From assembly GCF_004379255.2 (NCBI RefSeq), contig NC_056046.1, positions 6,448,001-6,512,000 of the forward strand: 64,000 nucleotides of DNA, written 5' to 3'. This document shows, in pieces, positions 12,688-26,200 of the stretch. How positions within the stretch are numbered: the first letter of the stretch is position 1; each line of letters starts with the position of its first letter. This stretch comes from Salvia splendens. Its lineage: Eukaryota; Streptophyta; Magnoliopsida; Lamiales; Lamiaceae. Made by a program: the position numbers and the translations under genes. Under the pieces are notes generated by a model. The model was not told the origin of the DNA. It did no database searches and saw only the letters and a list, made by a program, of their open reading frames with translations.

Positions 12688-13412
12688 CTTAGTCATGAGC
12701 CAAAAAAGCATTTTGTTAATATTCATTAGAGCATGCAGTAAATCACGAGAAGAATTCCCCTACAAAGAAAAGAAAAAATCACCACAAAATTACAAGAAAA
12801 TCCATCACCAATTCACATATCTAATGCTAAACCAGCAGCTTTTCACAATGAAGCTCAAGCGCGTGCAGTAACAGTTATCAATGCAAAATGCATTCAAATA
12901 TCCCACTGGATGTTTGATACAACACGCTGCCCGCAGCAGTCTGTTTGTTCGTTAATAATCTAGCCTGCGAGAAAATCAAGAAGGGTCAATCTTATTATAG
13001 GCCACACAAACAAGCATAGTGATCGAATTCTGCAGCAGATGTTTGAATTTTATTTATTGAGTGGTCCTTTAGTGGAAGCTAACTATCTATACAAACTCAT
13101 CGAACTCAGCTGATTTTTAGCAAGCAAGGGGTGACAAGTGACATGAGGCTCGGACTTGCATAGCATGAGTATGGTAAAAGGGGGGGCCCGAAGCCATAGT
13201 TCCTTTTCCTCAAAATACATTATTTGCCATTCCAACCCATTTACTCATTTTGTATAAAAGCAGGAAGAAACAGCAAAATTGATTATCATGTACAAGATAT
13301 AAATTGACACTTGTGTGAAAAATTCTTCTCGGAGGGGCCTTTCTTTAAACTAAAAATACTGAGAAGAAGAAACTGGTAATTGCAAGTGTAAAATCTTACT
13401 GTGGCTGGTAAA
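12688..13412. other. 3' flank of the U1-C gene
   Basis: Downstream of the minus-strand U1-C gene. It contains a GGGGGGG run and no open frame of note, and could include 3' untranslated sequence. Confidence 0.45.
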
Positions 13413-14855
13413 CTAATGACCAGTTTGGGAGTACTGTGGATAAGAATATCCACCGGCAGCTGCAGAAGTAGCAGAAGTTCCAGGGGGATTAGCATTGAAC
13501 ATTTGAGTAGCATTAGGTGGCGCACCACTAGAGCTGGAGGGTTGGCCTCCTTCAGTTCCTCCTGGAACTGGTAATGGAGTACTCGTACTTGGTGGAGGTG
13601 GAAGCCCACCGGTTTGCGGAGGCAGCAAAGGGGCAGGAGGAGGCTGCATTGGCACCATTGGAGAATTTCCATAACCTAATACCAATCATCGCATCAAATT
13701 GTATACACCAACATCACACTCGTACATTTGATTATCGCACATTCTATTCATAAATATTGCCATTTTTAGTCTCTCGTGATATTAACCCTCAAGGGCAGGA
13801 AACTATTTCATGATCTAGAATGGTCAAGAATCTTCTATTGACTATTTTGCCAAAAACACACTTCCAGAATTTCCCTCGGATTATTATAAGTTAGAACAGC
13901 ACAAAAAAATAATAGACAATGAAACAAAGATGGATATAGCAATTTCTTTACCAGGAGCACCAGGAACAGGTATTGGCAACATTGGAGGCCTGATACCAGG
14001 GACCATCTGAGGGGGTCCCGGAAACATAGGAGGTGGCATGACAGGTAGGCGCGGCCTTGCTCCGGGAAAAGCAGCAAGATGTTGGTTATAAACTGCACCA
14101 ATCTGTTGGTATACTACTGTCTGCCCAAGATGTTCCTTGATCTTCTGATCAATCAAAATTTGAGTTTGTTGTTCCTCAAACTTTTGGTAGTAGGATCTTA
14201 TGTTTGCCTGGACACCCACATTTATCGGTTTCCAATGAAAATGAAGATTAAGTAAACGATTCAAGACGGCTATAACATTAATGCTCTACACCACCAAGAG
14301 GCCATAGGTATACCTTATGTTTGTAGCCAGAATTATGCTGTTTCCTGACAGACGGCTGAACAATGAAAAAAAAAGGAAAACTTATTAGAACGAATGCAAC
14401 ATCAAGTCAACGAAGAACTTTCACAAAAATCATCAGATTAGCTGTAATCCAAAAATATGTAGTATAACTATTTAGATTCGGGTCAGAAAATCTGCCATTT
14501 CTAAAAAGATTGATTTTTGCAACAGTAGATGAAAGATGGCATACTAACTTTGTGAAAGTAACTAAACATTCATGATTTAGAAAGTTCATTCCGGAGCCAA
14601 AATTTCTGTCTAATAATTACTCTAATCAATTTAGAAATTTGTTTCCAACATTCTCTAATAATTACTCTAATCAATTGAGCTAACATCATAACCGAGCCCA
14701 CAACAGATTTAAAATAAACTTACAGAATCATGAGTCAAGTAAGTGTCGCAATAATCACAGTAGTACCTACAAAAAAATCAACGAAAGACTATTCAGCACC
14801 CAAGAAACAATAGTCCGAATAATCTACAGACAGGAGAAGATGAATACCGCGGCAT
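13413..14855 (-). CDS. U1C: U1 small nuclear ribonucleoprotein C
   Basis: A 5-exon minus-strand gene of 203 residues: 14848-14855, 14724-14766, 14314-14355, 13952-14207 and 13413-13675. U1-C stabilises pairing of U1 snRNA with 5' splice sites in the nucleus. The N-terminus is the diagnostic matrin-type zinc finger: CDYCDTYLTHDS (C-x2-C), then RKQHNSGYKHK supplying the two His ligands. ANIRSYYQKFEEQQTQ follows, and the C-terminus is rich in Pro, Gly and Met. The first coding exon is only 8 bases (ATG CCG CG), completed by the G of the next exon. The frame closes exactly over all five exons, so the model is firm. Confidence 0.95.
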
Positions 14856-15329
14856 TAGTGTGAGAATTTCTTATGTATCCGGAAAATTGAAATCGATGAA
14901 GGAAATGAAATCGAATTGTGATTGGAGTGATTTTGGGGGAAATCATAGTAGGGTTTATCGCTATTGAGAGTGTTGTAGAAAAATTAGCTGGGACACTGAC
15001 GGGTCGGGCTCAACCCGCCACATCCAACATGGGTCGGTTTAATCCGATTGCTTTAGATAATTTTATAATGTAAGATATTTTTATAGCTAACTATTTACGA
15101 ATTTTATTATTTTCGAAAGCTTTGTAGTAGTTTTCTTCTTGAAACACTGTTTTATCATCGACATTAATTTTAAATATTCTTTGATTATGATGTTTTAGAT
15201 ATATGTATTGCAAAAATGAGTGGATTATGGAGTGATTGCACTCCTCCAATTTGAAAACATAAAACAATTAATTTATCAATATTTCTAATTAACATAATGA
15301 AATGATATTTCTATTTTAAGAAATGTATA
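14856..15329. other. Upstream flank of U1-C
   Basis: 5' leader and promoter region of the minus-strand U1-C gene, then AT-rich spacer. No separate gene is seen. Confidence 0.45.
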
Positions 15330-16105
15330 CTCTCTCCGTCCACCAATAATTGTTCAATTTTGGTATTTTCATTTGTCCACCGATAAATATCTCATTTATT
15401 TTTTTTCTACTTTTAATAATGGAACTCACATTTCACTAACCTTATTTCACTCACATTTCATTATAAACTACATAGTATATAAAAGTAGGATCCATCTTTC
15501 ACTAATATTTTCACATATTCTAATATATTATTAAAGCCTATTCCATGTCAACCTTGACCTTGTAATTGTGGATGTCCGGATTGTGGAATGTCATTAAGAA
15601 ATAGGAATCCGTATTATCAAAGGATTACCTACGATTATAGAATGAGTCAATCATCCACTTTGGTATCTTATTGAATAAAAATGGCGTTCCTCCATTGATC
15701 AACAATTTTCATTTTCTAGAAGCATCATGATCATCCAATAAGAAGGGTTTCCATTTTTTCAAATGAACAATTTGAACATTTCATTATAAACTACGTACTC
15801 CCTCCGTCCACGAAAAATAGGGCACATTTAGCATTTTTGGTTGTCCACGAAAAATATGACATATTAAATAACATAGACCCCACATTCCACTAACACTACT
15901 TCTCTCTTACTTTTTTTTCCATTCTCTCTTACTTTACCAATTCTACATTAAAACTCATGTTATTCACAAAGTGTACTATTTTTTGTGGACGGAGGGAGTA
16001 GTATATAGAAATAAGACCCACCTTTCATTAATATTTTACATTCATTTTCTACAAAAGCCCATTCTGTCAAACTTGGCCTTGTAATTGTGGAAGGGGGAGT
16101 ATCAT
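15330..16105. repeat. Two related copies of a CTCTCTCCGTCCACC-ended repeat
   Basis: Copy A (about 15330-15595) and copy B (about 15760-16105) share TTTCATTATAAACTAC, ACCCACCTTTCA-like and GGCCTTGTAATTGTGGA-like blocks. Copy A starts with a Stowaway-type end. Copy B is interrupted by an intact Stowaway MITE at 15798-15998. Confidence 0.6.
15798..15998. mobile_element. Stowaway MITE with TA duplication
   Basis: A 201-bp element starting CTCCCTCCGTCCACGAAAAA and ending with its inverted copy TTTTTGTGGACGGAGGGAG. TA lies on each side (15796-15797 and 15999-16000), the hallmark of Tc1/mariner-derived Stowaway elements. There is no coding capacity. Confidence 0.9.
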
Positions 16106-16140
16106 TTAGAGCAGGACAAAAAATATGTCCATTAGAGTGG

Positions 16141-16462
16141 AAGGAGGAAGAATTTCATAACCAAAACGGGTCATTTTGATCTTACATCCGCAGATTATCA
16201 CCATTATAGAATGCAAGCTGATTGACGATAAGAGAAGCTAATATTACTGACAAAATTTAAATCCAAAAAACACAGTCACTCCATATGAAGGTCTAGCAAA
16301 ACAAACTCAAAACGTTAAAAGATACTACAATCTAGCAAACTAACGAACTCAGATCATCCTCATTTACATGCTCATCGTCAGCAACCTACACAAGGATGCC
16401 ACACTTGAAACCGAGACGCTAAGAAAACCAAAGTCATGACAACAGAAAAACTGAACGTGTCT
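16141..16462. other. 3' untranslated region of the SR-protein gene
   Basis: Sequence downstream of the minus-strand stop at 16463, without a gene of its own. Confidence 0.45.
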
Positions 16463-19400
16463 TCAGCGATGCCTGCACAGCAAGAAGGAAATATTCATCG
16501 TAAGGCAATGTATTGAACTGCAGCAGTGTTTGGTTTAAGATAAATTTGAGCAGCAGCAAAGACAAAAGGTAATATGGTTTATCTTCATTTAAACAGGAAA
16601 AAACAGGACCAAGCAAAGAAAATTGAAATTAAAATTTGACACACCTTTCCGGGCTCAAAGAGTTTCTTCCTGGAGTCGGGGATCTGCTCCCTGCATAGCC
16701 AGCATGTCCATTTTCTCTAGGACTTGGGGAATGAAGGCTTGGCAAATGATTTTTCTCATCAAGTGGGGAAACAGATCTCAAGAGAGGTCTGGAATGCCTC
16801 TCACTGGACCTGTAACCTCTGTCATCCTCCGGAGAAACTGATCTAGACATAGATCTCGACCTGTGTAGAGAGTAGCGACCTTGACTGGCTCCATAGCCCC
16901 TATCTCTGTCAAATACATAAGAAAAAGGTTGGCGAATTACTAAACACTTACCCCCAGCATTTTGAGTACATATAAGCACACACGACAGTAGACATATCAT
17001 GAATCACTTGGCTCACGAACATACATATGTGCAACCATTTTATTTGACAGACTCCGCAATTTAATTTGAACCAGTGGTGGAAAATTTAAGAGTGGCCCTT
17101 ACAGTGATGAAACAAGAGAACCTCCCTCGGAAAATCTAATGATTGAAGACATGACCTTTACCTGCATCTTTTCCCGACTTTCTGAAAAAACTATAAACTT
17201 TGATCCACTCATTGTTTAAGGCTTTATAGCATCAGCATCTCAAAACTTGCAAGCTGTCCTTGTGCTGACATTTAGAGACCCCATCTTATCTTTTTCATGG
17301 GCAATTTCACCACACTTCATTCATTATAACTTTGAAAGGCTTTGCTTCTTTGCAGATGAGTTCTTTCTTGGCCAACTATTTGTGAAGCGTTAGGAAATCA
17401 ATCTAAAAGCTAAACAATAAATAAACGAGGATCTCTAGTCCTGGAATAGTTTCACACATTTATCATACCAAAGTCAGCTCAGTATCCGACGCAAGGCAAA
17501 GCCTTACAAGCTCAAAGGCATAAACAAACATAATTCCGTGGATTTTGAAGATTATCCATGATGAATTGGAATTAGAAACTTCTGGAGATGCATGGAAAAT
17601 AATGTAAGCTTTGACTTTATGATATTAGTTTCGAGTTCTTTATACCGCACTTTGTCAATTAAAATCTGCATACATAAGGTCATAAGAAGATTTTGTCATT
17701 CACATCCACTGAAAAACAGTCAACTTAAGAGAGATTCAGATACAGCTCCAAGAAAGTAGTGGCAAGAGATTAAAGTTAAGACCCTGGAAATGGAAGAACT
17801 AGAACGACTCTACACAAATCCTTTACAAGAAAAATTTAAATTGCGAACAGAATTCCCTAGTTTGAAAAGAAAATGTTTTACATTTAGCTAAAAGGCAACA
17901 TATGTGCTGATGAAATAGTATATCCTAATTGATTAAAGAAACCCCATCAATACTTTGAAAAACAAAATTACAACACAAAACTAACAAACCTATTGGATGA
18001 CTAGGATTTAATCAAACTTATTCTCAAAAGAAATTTGAAGAAGCTAGTAAAATGTACTTGGAAAAAACACGTCCAACCTTGACATCCTATTAAGTCTTAA
18101 CCCCAAAAGGAAGGCAACAGAGTCATCTTCAACACTATAACAAAGCATTATTCAAAATAACCACCATGTCTAGATGCCCTGGGTATGTGGCTGACATTGT
18201 AACATTCATATGGTGCTCAGAAAAATACAGTTAATGAATTAATAGATATCCCCATCAGATGGTATGAATGGCTAGATGTTACATCATCCAAAACTAATGT
18301 GGTAATCACATAATATTACCACAAGCAATCAATATTCGAGTAGGTATTTCTGTATTCATTCAAATGAAAATTTTAAGGCAAGACTTCAAAAACAGACCTT
18401 GAATTACGGTGTCTTGCTGGAGAGGGTGGTGGTGATCGAGCTGCCATTTATGAAACGACAAACAGTCAACCACTCAGAAAGACAAAGCAAAACATCAAAT
18501 GTTCATTCATACCAGTGTTCTAATATACGAAAAGGGCAGTTATTTACATGTAAAATCTTTAGATATTAGATACTGCAGACTATAAGATACATGCCATGTT
18601 ACAATACATATAAGATTAGCTGCCCAGTGAAAGATATACTAACAGTGATATCGCCTTCTAGGGGAATATGATGGACTTCGTCTCCTATGGCTTCCACGTG
18701 AGCTTCAAATTCAGAACAATGAAAAAGGGATCAGTAAAACTTACAATATGCAATCTGGAATTGCCTGAAAAGATATTCAAAGTGAATTAGTGGCACCACA
18801 GAGGGAGCACGCTGCAACACAATCACAACCTTGTGCGAGTGACTCTACGCATTTCTTGAGGAGTTTTCCTGTTTTCTTCAGCAAACACAATTCTTATTTC
18901 ACGGCCACCAATAACTGTGCGATCCATGTGATTTTTTGCATCAGCTGCATCCTCAGGATCATGGAACTTGACAAATCCAAAGCCACGAGGTTCCCTGAAT
19001 TTTTGTCACCAGAATATAAAGTTTGACAGCAACAACTAAACAACTAAAATGACCTTGAAAAACATGAAGCATACCCTGTATAGTAATTTTTTGGCAAATA
19101 CACATCCTTTACCGGACCAAATCTTTCAAAGGGAACCCTCAGATCTTCAGGCCTTCAATCAAAAAGGAAATTATGAAATCTTTCACCTTAACATATACTC
19201 TACTACGAATCCAGGACAAAGCATGTGGTAATAATTTAGCAATCCAACTAACAATGCTAGATGAACTTCAATGGAACCAACAGGGTTCCAAATGTAAAAA
19301 ATACTACCAAACCATGGCAAACTGGTAATTTAGCAGATAGATGAAAAGGGCCACCAAACCATGGCAAACTGGTAATTCAAGTATAGACTGCAACTTCAGA

Positions 19401-20014
19401 AGGTTTTCAATGCAGATCATCACGTTAAAGAAATCGTTAATAGATTCAATATGTTGAGATCTTAAAACAAATTATTGAACTCTCTAATACGAAGAAAAAT
19501 CCAAGTTATCAAACATGCATTTTAGAAAAAAAGAGCTTTTTCCGTCTAGTATCAAACGATTGCAAACATGATTTCTTTCCAGTCCTATCTAACACTTTGG
19601 CAAAAATTTGCCGGACTGCCATTTTCCAGAGAGAAGTATCAAACACGCCCTAATAATACAACGCATTCCTTGTAGCTACAAGATTTCAACAACACGATAT
19701 CAGCAGCCACTTCCCCCTCTCTACCACCCTTACACCACATAACTCCGCAAATTCATATCTCAATTTCCCAAATAAATTTTCAAATCAAAATACAAACACA
19801 TTCCATAACATTACAAACGTGAAATTCTACACTAGTAAACGCCTTCTTTATAAAGGAAAAACCTGGAGCTGAGCGAAATGTTTCGAACAAGGAGCCCGGA
19901 AGGAGCTGGCGAGCGACGATCACGGCGGCGGTCGCGCGGCTCGTCGTATTGCTTTCTTCTGGCCGGGCTACGGCTACGGCTGCAGCTTCTGCTTCTGCTT
20001 CGATGCCTGGCCAT
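16463..20014 (-). CDS. SCL28: SC35-like SR splicing factor (SCL28-like)
   Basis: A seven-exon minus-strand gene of 255 residues: 19863-20014, 19075-19152, 18830-18994, 18644-18702, 18398-18440, 16645-16905 and 16463-16472. SR proteins bind exonic enhancers and guide spliceosome assembly in the nucleus. A short RS-rich start (MARHRSRSRSCSRSRSP) precedes one RRM: RNP2 LLVRNIS, RNP1 RGFGFVKF, then IVFAEENRKTPQEMR. An Arg-Ser domain with RS and SP pairs follows. The N-terminal RS extension and VIGGRE/FAEENRKTPQEMR fit the plant SCL group; the SCL28 label comes from remembered resemblance. The last coding exon is ten bases, ending the protein in RHR. If the preceding intron is retained, the end becomes CVKF. 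Introns of 1-1.5 kb are typical of alternatively spliced SR genes. Confidence 0.87.
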
Positions 20015-21509
20015 AAATTCAGCTTGTGGTCACCTAAGTAAGCCGCAATTCCTGGTTTCAAAACCCTAATTGGATTCAGAATTCAAAAATCAGAAACCCT
20101 AAATGAGAAATTGAGTGGCATTGGTTCGTTAATGTTTCATCTCTTCGCCTTTATCTAATTTCTGAGGTAAGTTTTGGAGGGAGGAGGATATTGCATTTTT
20201 TCCCCTTCAGACTAGGCTATTTACGAATGTTCCCCTCTAGTTTCGTTATATTGCATTAAACCCCTTTGCGATGGATTGCTCCTGACCTAAGGCCTATCTA
20301 TGATGGGCTCAACTTTGGGCTTTTAGCCCTAAATAAAAAAACGTTCAATTCGACGAATAATATCAGTATACATAGTTATCGTTTATGTTAATGTTTATAT
20401 GGAAAAAATGCATTATTATAAGAAGATAAATTATTTGATCATCTATTTTATTAGTCATTAATGTAATTAAGGAGAATTGGTAACGAGGGTTGGTGAGCAG
20501 CTCCTACCAAGTCACCAATCTTTTCATTATTATTTTCCTTATACAAAATTTTCTCAACCTTTCTTAACCATATTTATTTATGAAGATTTACCATATCTTT
20601 ATTATTTATATTCCTACCATATTTTACCGTCCTTTTCCTAACGACCTTCATCGTTTTTTCTCTATCTTTCACGCTCATCGCATGAATTAGTTAGTAAACA
20701 CAGTACAATTATACATCACAAAAAAAGTTATGCTTCTGAGCAAGAATAACATAATGTTTTATACTTAAGCATTTTTACAAACAGTTGAGATGCAAGAATT
20801 TTCAATGTAATTCCACACAATCTCAAATCGCACCATTCAAATTTGAAATTACTTTATCATATGCATATCAATATCGACAGTTATATTTGGCGATGAGTAT
20901 TTGTACCATTACAAAATTCGAAAGTACACTCCATCGTAATATTAAAATTACTTTATCATAACATTATATTTATATTTATGTAACATTAAATTACATCATT
21001 ATAATGACAGTTAACAAAGATACTTACGTATTACATTTTCCATGCAAATTTCTTCATGTGAAAATATATTATTGGTATTTCATGACTAATATGAAATTTA
21101 AGGTTTTTGAAAAATGTTATGTATACAAATTGTCACGAAAAAATATTGTACGCCATGTGATATTAATTGAAAAAATTATCAATGAACAAATTAAATTTGG
21201 TAATCATGTGATATTAATCATAGTTGTTTGATGGTACTTTAACTATATGGTTCATATTTGATAGTAACAAGTTATGCAATAACAAGATGTAGTTTAGTAT
21301 TGAACACAAATATCAACCTTGATTAATCATAGTTATGCAATCCTAGGGTGGATAGACTAAATTTAAAAACAAACAAAACCATGTTTATGGACGAATGAAA
21401 AATGATATCTACATCTTAAAATAAAAGGCTGTATGTAATATTATATATGTAATCAAACATAGATTTGAAATTCAAAATTAATTGTTCTCTCTCCACTATC
21501 TTACTTTAC
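20015..21509. other. Intergenic DNA upstream of the SR gene
   Basis: 5' leader and promoter region of the minus-strand SR gene, then AT-rich spacer. No convincing gene is seen. Confidence 0.45.
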
Positions 21510-21526
21510 GAGCAAAATCCATTTTT

Positions 21527-21792
21527 TTGCCCGCACGGGCTATAGCTCAGTTGGCTCCAGGGGTGGAGATCTGTAACAATGAGCGGGTGTTCGAATCCCA
21601 CTACCACCGTTAGGAGGCTGCCATCTCTTGGGCACAAGCGTGAGGCCTCTGTGGAGGTGGGTCTCACGTGGGACAGTGGGTTGAACTCTCCCCTCTAGTG
21701 GGCTGCTGAGTACCGTGATTTACCTCCCCTCACTGATGTCGGGCCGGGGGTGGGGGGCACCTGGGGTTGGCGATACAAACTTTTGTAACAAT
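21527..21792 (+). mobile_element. tRNA-derived SINE
   Basis: A 266-bp element flanked by the 17-bp direct repeat GAGCAAAATCCATTTTT (21510-21526 and 21793-21809). The 5' part has a pol III A box TAGCTCAGTTGG at 21543-21554 and a B box GTTCGAATC at 21589-21597, in tRNA-like spacing. The GC-rich body is unrelated to tRNA and ends TTTTGTAACAAT. GTAACAATGAGC occurs both inside the head and at the 3' junction, which may be chance. It needs LINE enzymes in trans to move. Confidence 0.85.
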
Positions 21793-21809
21793 GAGCAAAA
21801 TCCATTTTT

Positions 21810-22864
21810 AGCTACATATCCTTTCATGTGGTGTATTTTTAGTTGTACTACTTGTTTTTCTATTTTATCTTCTCATATTGCTTTTTGTGTTTGATCTTTC
21901 TATTTAAGTATTTATGTGATGTGATGAGCTTGCTAATGTATGTGATAGATGTACTGATAGTGATTGATTTCATTAACTATCGTGGCATTATATAATTGCG
22001 CTAAAAAAAGAAATATGGGATAATAGAAAATGTAAATAGTCAAATAGACAAAATAGTAAGAGAACAATAATGTTTGATGCCCAATGTACGATCTAAATTG
22101 GATTTGGGCATCGTTTTCTCACATGTTCCTTTCGCTATAATGTCGCCATTTTATTTCATCCATCACTCTCACACATATACATATACATACCGCATTTTAA
22201 TTTTGTAGCATTAAAAATTCACCTAGTTAATGAGCAAGATATTTTTTGCTTTTAAAAAAACCTTATGTGTACGATTTCACCCGCTCCTTTCACACGAATA
22301 ATAAAATATGATAACTAAAAATATGAATACTTAACATGTATGAAAAGGAAAAAAATTATTTTTATATTTGTATATGATTCGTTTGTGCTGGATTACAAAG
22401 AGTGAGCATTATATGTCAATTTAATTGATCAAAATTTATTTTGAGGTAAAAGATGGCTTAATTTATCTTGGCGCCATTTTGGTTGAGGATTTTTTGCCTT
22501 ACTGCTAATTTTTAACATTAGCCAATTTTGCCATATTGATGATTTGAACAATTTTTATCACCTCTTTTACGCGTGTGACAAAAAACACATAGTAGTGAGA
22601 AATATAAAGGGAAATATTGATATTCAACTCTTGTCGTATACCAAAGAAGAGAAATGAAAAAAACTTTTGTCGGCCGCTTTCATAATTATAGTTTGGTGGA
22701 TCTTTGCTAAACTTGTGTCGACCACAAAAAATTGTAGGCCATTTGAAGAAAATCATGAGAAGTTTATTCAGTTGAATATTTCAAATTTTTACTCTTTGTT
22801 TTCCATGCAAAAAATTTGAGGTCATTTTGAGGCAGCATAATTGTATGCAACCATCCATTCACAC
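21810..22864. other. AT-rich intergenic DNA
   Basis: No gene, RNA or clear mobile element is recognised. Confidence 0.5.
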
Positions 22865-22924
22865 ATTATCATTATCATTATCATTATCATTATCATTATC
22901 ATTATCATTATCATTATCATTATC
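22865..22924 (+). repeat. Hexanucleotide microsatellite (ATTATC)10
   Basis: Ten uninterrupted copies of ATTATC. The long Asp-Asn and Leu-Ser frames across it are products of the repeat, not genes. Confidence 0.95.
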
Positions 22925-23015
22925 AAAGTATAAACTCCTACTACTAAATTTTAATAAGACACACAAAAAGGTCGGAATAGTATATGGTACTAATACATTC
23001 GTCAAGTAGCACAAA

Positions 23016-23207
23016 AGATGAAAGTTAAATAAATGAATCCAAAATATTGACTCTAGCATAAATTATTGCTCACTTTGTCCCACTTAGAGTTGTCAACTGC
23101 ACCGAGCTGGCAGATGAAAGTTAAATAAGTGAATCCAAAATATTGACTCTAGCATAATTTATTGCTCCCTCTGTCCCACTTAGAGTTGTCAACTGGGTCG
23201 GGCTGGC
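23016..23207 (+). repeat. 96-bp tandem duplication spanning the left hAT end
   Basis: Unit 1 (23016-23111) and unit 2 (23112-23207) are close copies. Each starts AGATGAAAGTTAAATAA and runs through TTTGTCCCACTT (or its variant) into TAGAGTTGTCAACTG. Both therefore hold the Stowaway left end, the 8-bp target site and the first roughly 27 bases of the hAT element. Only unit 2 continues into the transposon. Confidence 0.85.
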
Positions 23208-26200
23208 CCAACCCAGCTCGTCAGAGAAATGGAACGGGCTTGGGATGGGCTTGTTGAATGTAACGGGCTCCATCTGGGCCTATTTGTAAACCCATGACCG
23301 GCCCGCTAGCAGCCCAGCCCAGCCCAAGCCCAGCTCAGCCCAACCCAGTTTCAACCCACTCACTTAATTAAATATGGTTAGGTTTAGGATTTAATTAAAA
23401 CTAATATATTAAATGACAATGCACTATTAATAAATTACTAGTTTCTAAGTAATAAAAGTGACGTGTCAGCCGCTTAATTAAAAAGAGATTGATGATTGGT
23501 AAATAAATGAGGCGTTCCAGATCCTGCCTCCATTCTCAATTTTCATTCCATCGGTCTTCTTCTCCCTCTTTGCTTTAATATTATACCCCTATGTATTCCA
23601 GTAATAATTCAGGAACAATTGTATCTCAATCGATCCTTCTTCCCAAAATTCTCATTTAATCAGTTATGGAGGGGAGAGGAGTTAACTTTCACTATTTTCG
23701 ATTCTCCAATTCCAAGTTTTCAACGATATAATCTTAATTGTTATTCTCTAATTCTCCTATAAATACATGTAATTGTATTCTCCATTCCATCTTCATCCCT
23801 ACTCCAATTCTCTTACTCTTATTCTCTGCATCCCCAGTCATTGTTGTCGAGAATCATCCATCTTCATCCAACTGTTCATCTGGTGGATTTGGTGTTGTCG
23901 AGAATCATCCAATCGAAGTATCATTTGTCTGATTTGGTGTTGTTGAACTGCCAATAATCACATGGTTTATATATATATATAACTGTTCTAATTTAATATT
24001 TGTTACTGTTGATTTTTTATACAGCTAATTTTGCTCCAGTTGTGATTTATTTGTTTAATTTTGTTATAGCTTCATTGTCTGTTTATTTCTTGGCTATTTT
24101 ATATTTTAAAAATGAAAAGATTTATGGGAATGTCTCCTAGTTCATCTTCTAGAACGCCATAAAATGAGTCTATTCCTCTTTTTTCAGAATCTGTATCACA
24201 GCCACAGCATGTAAACTTGGAATTATTTTACCTTGAATGATGAAAAAGCAACTTGTAAGCTCTTTAAGGTCAAATATGCTTTTAAAGTTAATTATGGCAT
24301 TGGTACTTTAACTAGACATTTGAATAATCATCACAAGAATTGGGAAGATAATGACATATTAGATGATAGTAGACAACAAAATTTAGATATTTCATCTAGT
24401 GGTAATGTTATACATTGTGCATATAAACAAGATGAAGTGAGAATTGAACTTGCTAAACTAGTTATAGGAGCTGAACTTCCTTTTAATTTTGTGGAAACTC
24501 AATATTTTGCAAATTTTATGAAAAAAACTCAACCTCGCTTTAAAAGTGTTTCACGAAACACTTGTTACAAAGATAGTTACAAAATACTATATGAATTTGA
24601 AATTATTGCTTTGAAAACATTGTTTTCTAAATTAAATTCTAAAATTTCTTTAACTACCAACTTATGGCCTGGTAGAAAAGGTTTGCATTATTTATGTGTT
24701 ATAGCCTATTGGATAAATGAAAATTTCATGTTGGAAAAAAGAATAATTGATTTTTCATTGCTTGAGCATCCACATGATGGTATATCTATATATCAAGCTG
24801 TTATGTCTTGTTTGAATTATTGAGAAATAAGTGATAAAATTATGTCTATTACATTAGACAATGCAGCAAATAATGGCAAAGCTATAGAGTATTTTATTAA
24901 ATTTTTGAAGCCAAATTTTGATGCAAAATTTTTTCACATTCGTTGTGTTTGTCATGTCCTACATCTATGTGTATGTGATGGAATGAAAAGTATTAGACCT
25001 CATATTGATCTTATACGAGATTGTTTGTTATTCATTACATCATCTTCGGTTAGGTTGCAAAAGTATAGGAGGATGGTTAAAAGTGCGAAAATGAAATTTA
25101 AAATTCGTTATATTGATGTAAAAACGAGGTGGTCTTCAACTTATAGAATGTTAATGGAAGCTAAACCCTATTCTTCAATAATAATACGCTATATGAAAGA
25201 AGAAAAAAATTCTAGCGTTAGTGCTATTAGTGAGAAGAATTGGGAGATTGTTGAGATATTAATACCTCTTTTACAAACGTTTAGTGACATGACTAATGTT
25301 ATGTCCGGTAGTTGTTATCCCACTTCCAATATTATGTTGCGTGAAATGGTTAACATTGTTAAAAATTTTGATGAGCATAGAAATATGGAAAATATGAAAG
25401 ACATTATTGGAAAGATGGAGATTAAATGGAAAAAGTATTATCAAAATGTTCCTTTTTGTGCTATTTTTTCTTATATTTTTTTATCCGAGATGCAAAAAGG
25501 ATGGCTGTGAAGTTTATCTTGAAGAATATTGCTCGTGTCTTGGTATTGAAAATCCTATAACAAATGATCAATTGGAGGATTATTTGAATTTGTTAGTTGG
25601 TTCATATACCTCTTGTTTTAAAAATACATTGACAACTGCTATTCCATCTTCTTCCAACAAAAACAGCAGTGGTTGTTCATCTAGTTATGCACTTTAGATA
25701 AAATAAAAAAGAGGAAAAGTGATTCTGGTACTAGATCAACAAATGAGCTTAAACATTATTTAAGCTTAGATTTAGTGAAAAATTATGAGGATTTTGATAT
25801 TCTACATATGGAGGAAAATGGAACAAAAAATTATCCTATTTTATCTATGACTGCACGTGATCTACTAACATGTCAAATGTCTAGTGTAGCATCCGAAAGT
25901 GCTTTTAGTGCAGGTGCAAGAACAGAGACAGATAGAAGAACTCGATTGACGCCAAAATCTATCAAATTTTACATGCTTTTGAAGAATTGGATGGATGAAG
26001 AATTTCGATTGAACAAGTTGAAGAGGCTCGAAAGATATAGAATGTCAGAAATGAAAGAAGAAGGTCAAGAAGATGAAGACGGCGAACCAGATTTGGTAAT
26101 TAATGCACAAGAAGATCAAGAGCCGGATATCGAGAGATTTTATTTTCCAATAACGGATTATTACTATCCAAGTACTAATGATCCAAACTTTACTTTTGAT

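Noticed and set aside
21541..21610. Possible functional tRNA gene
   Set aside because: A and B boxes are present, but the stems do not pair properly and the unit sits inside a SINE with target duplications.
25490..25510. Programmed frameshift in the hAT transposase
   Set aside because: Other stops break the same gene and no slippery-site logic applies; simple decay.
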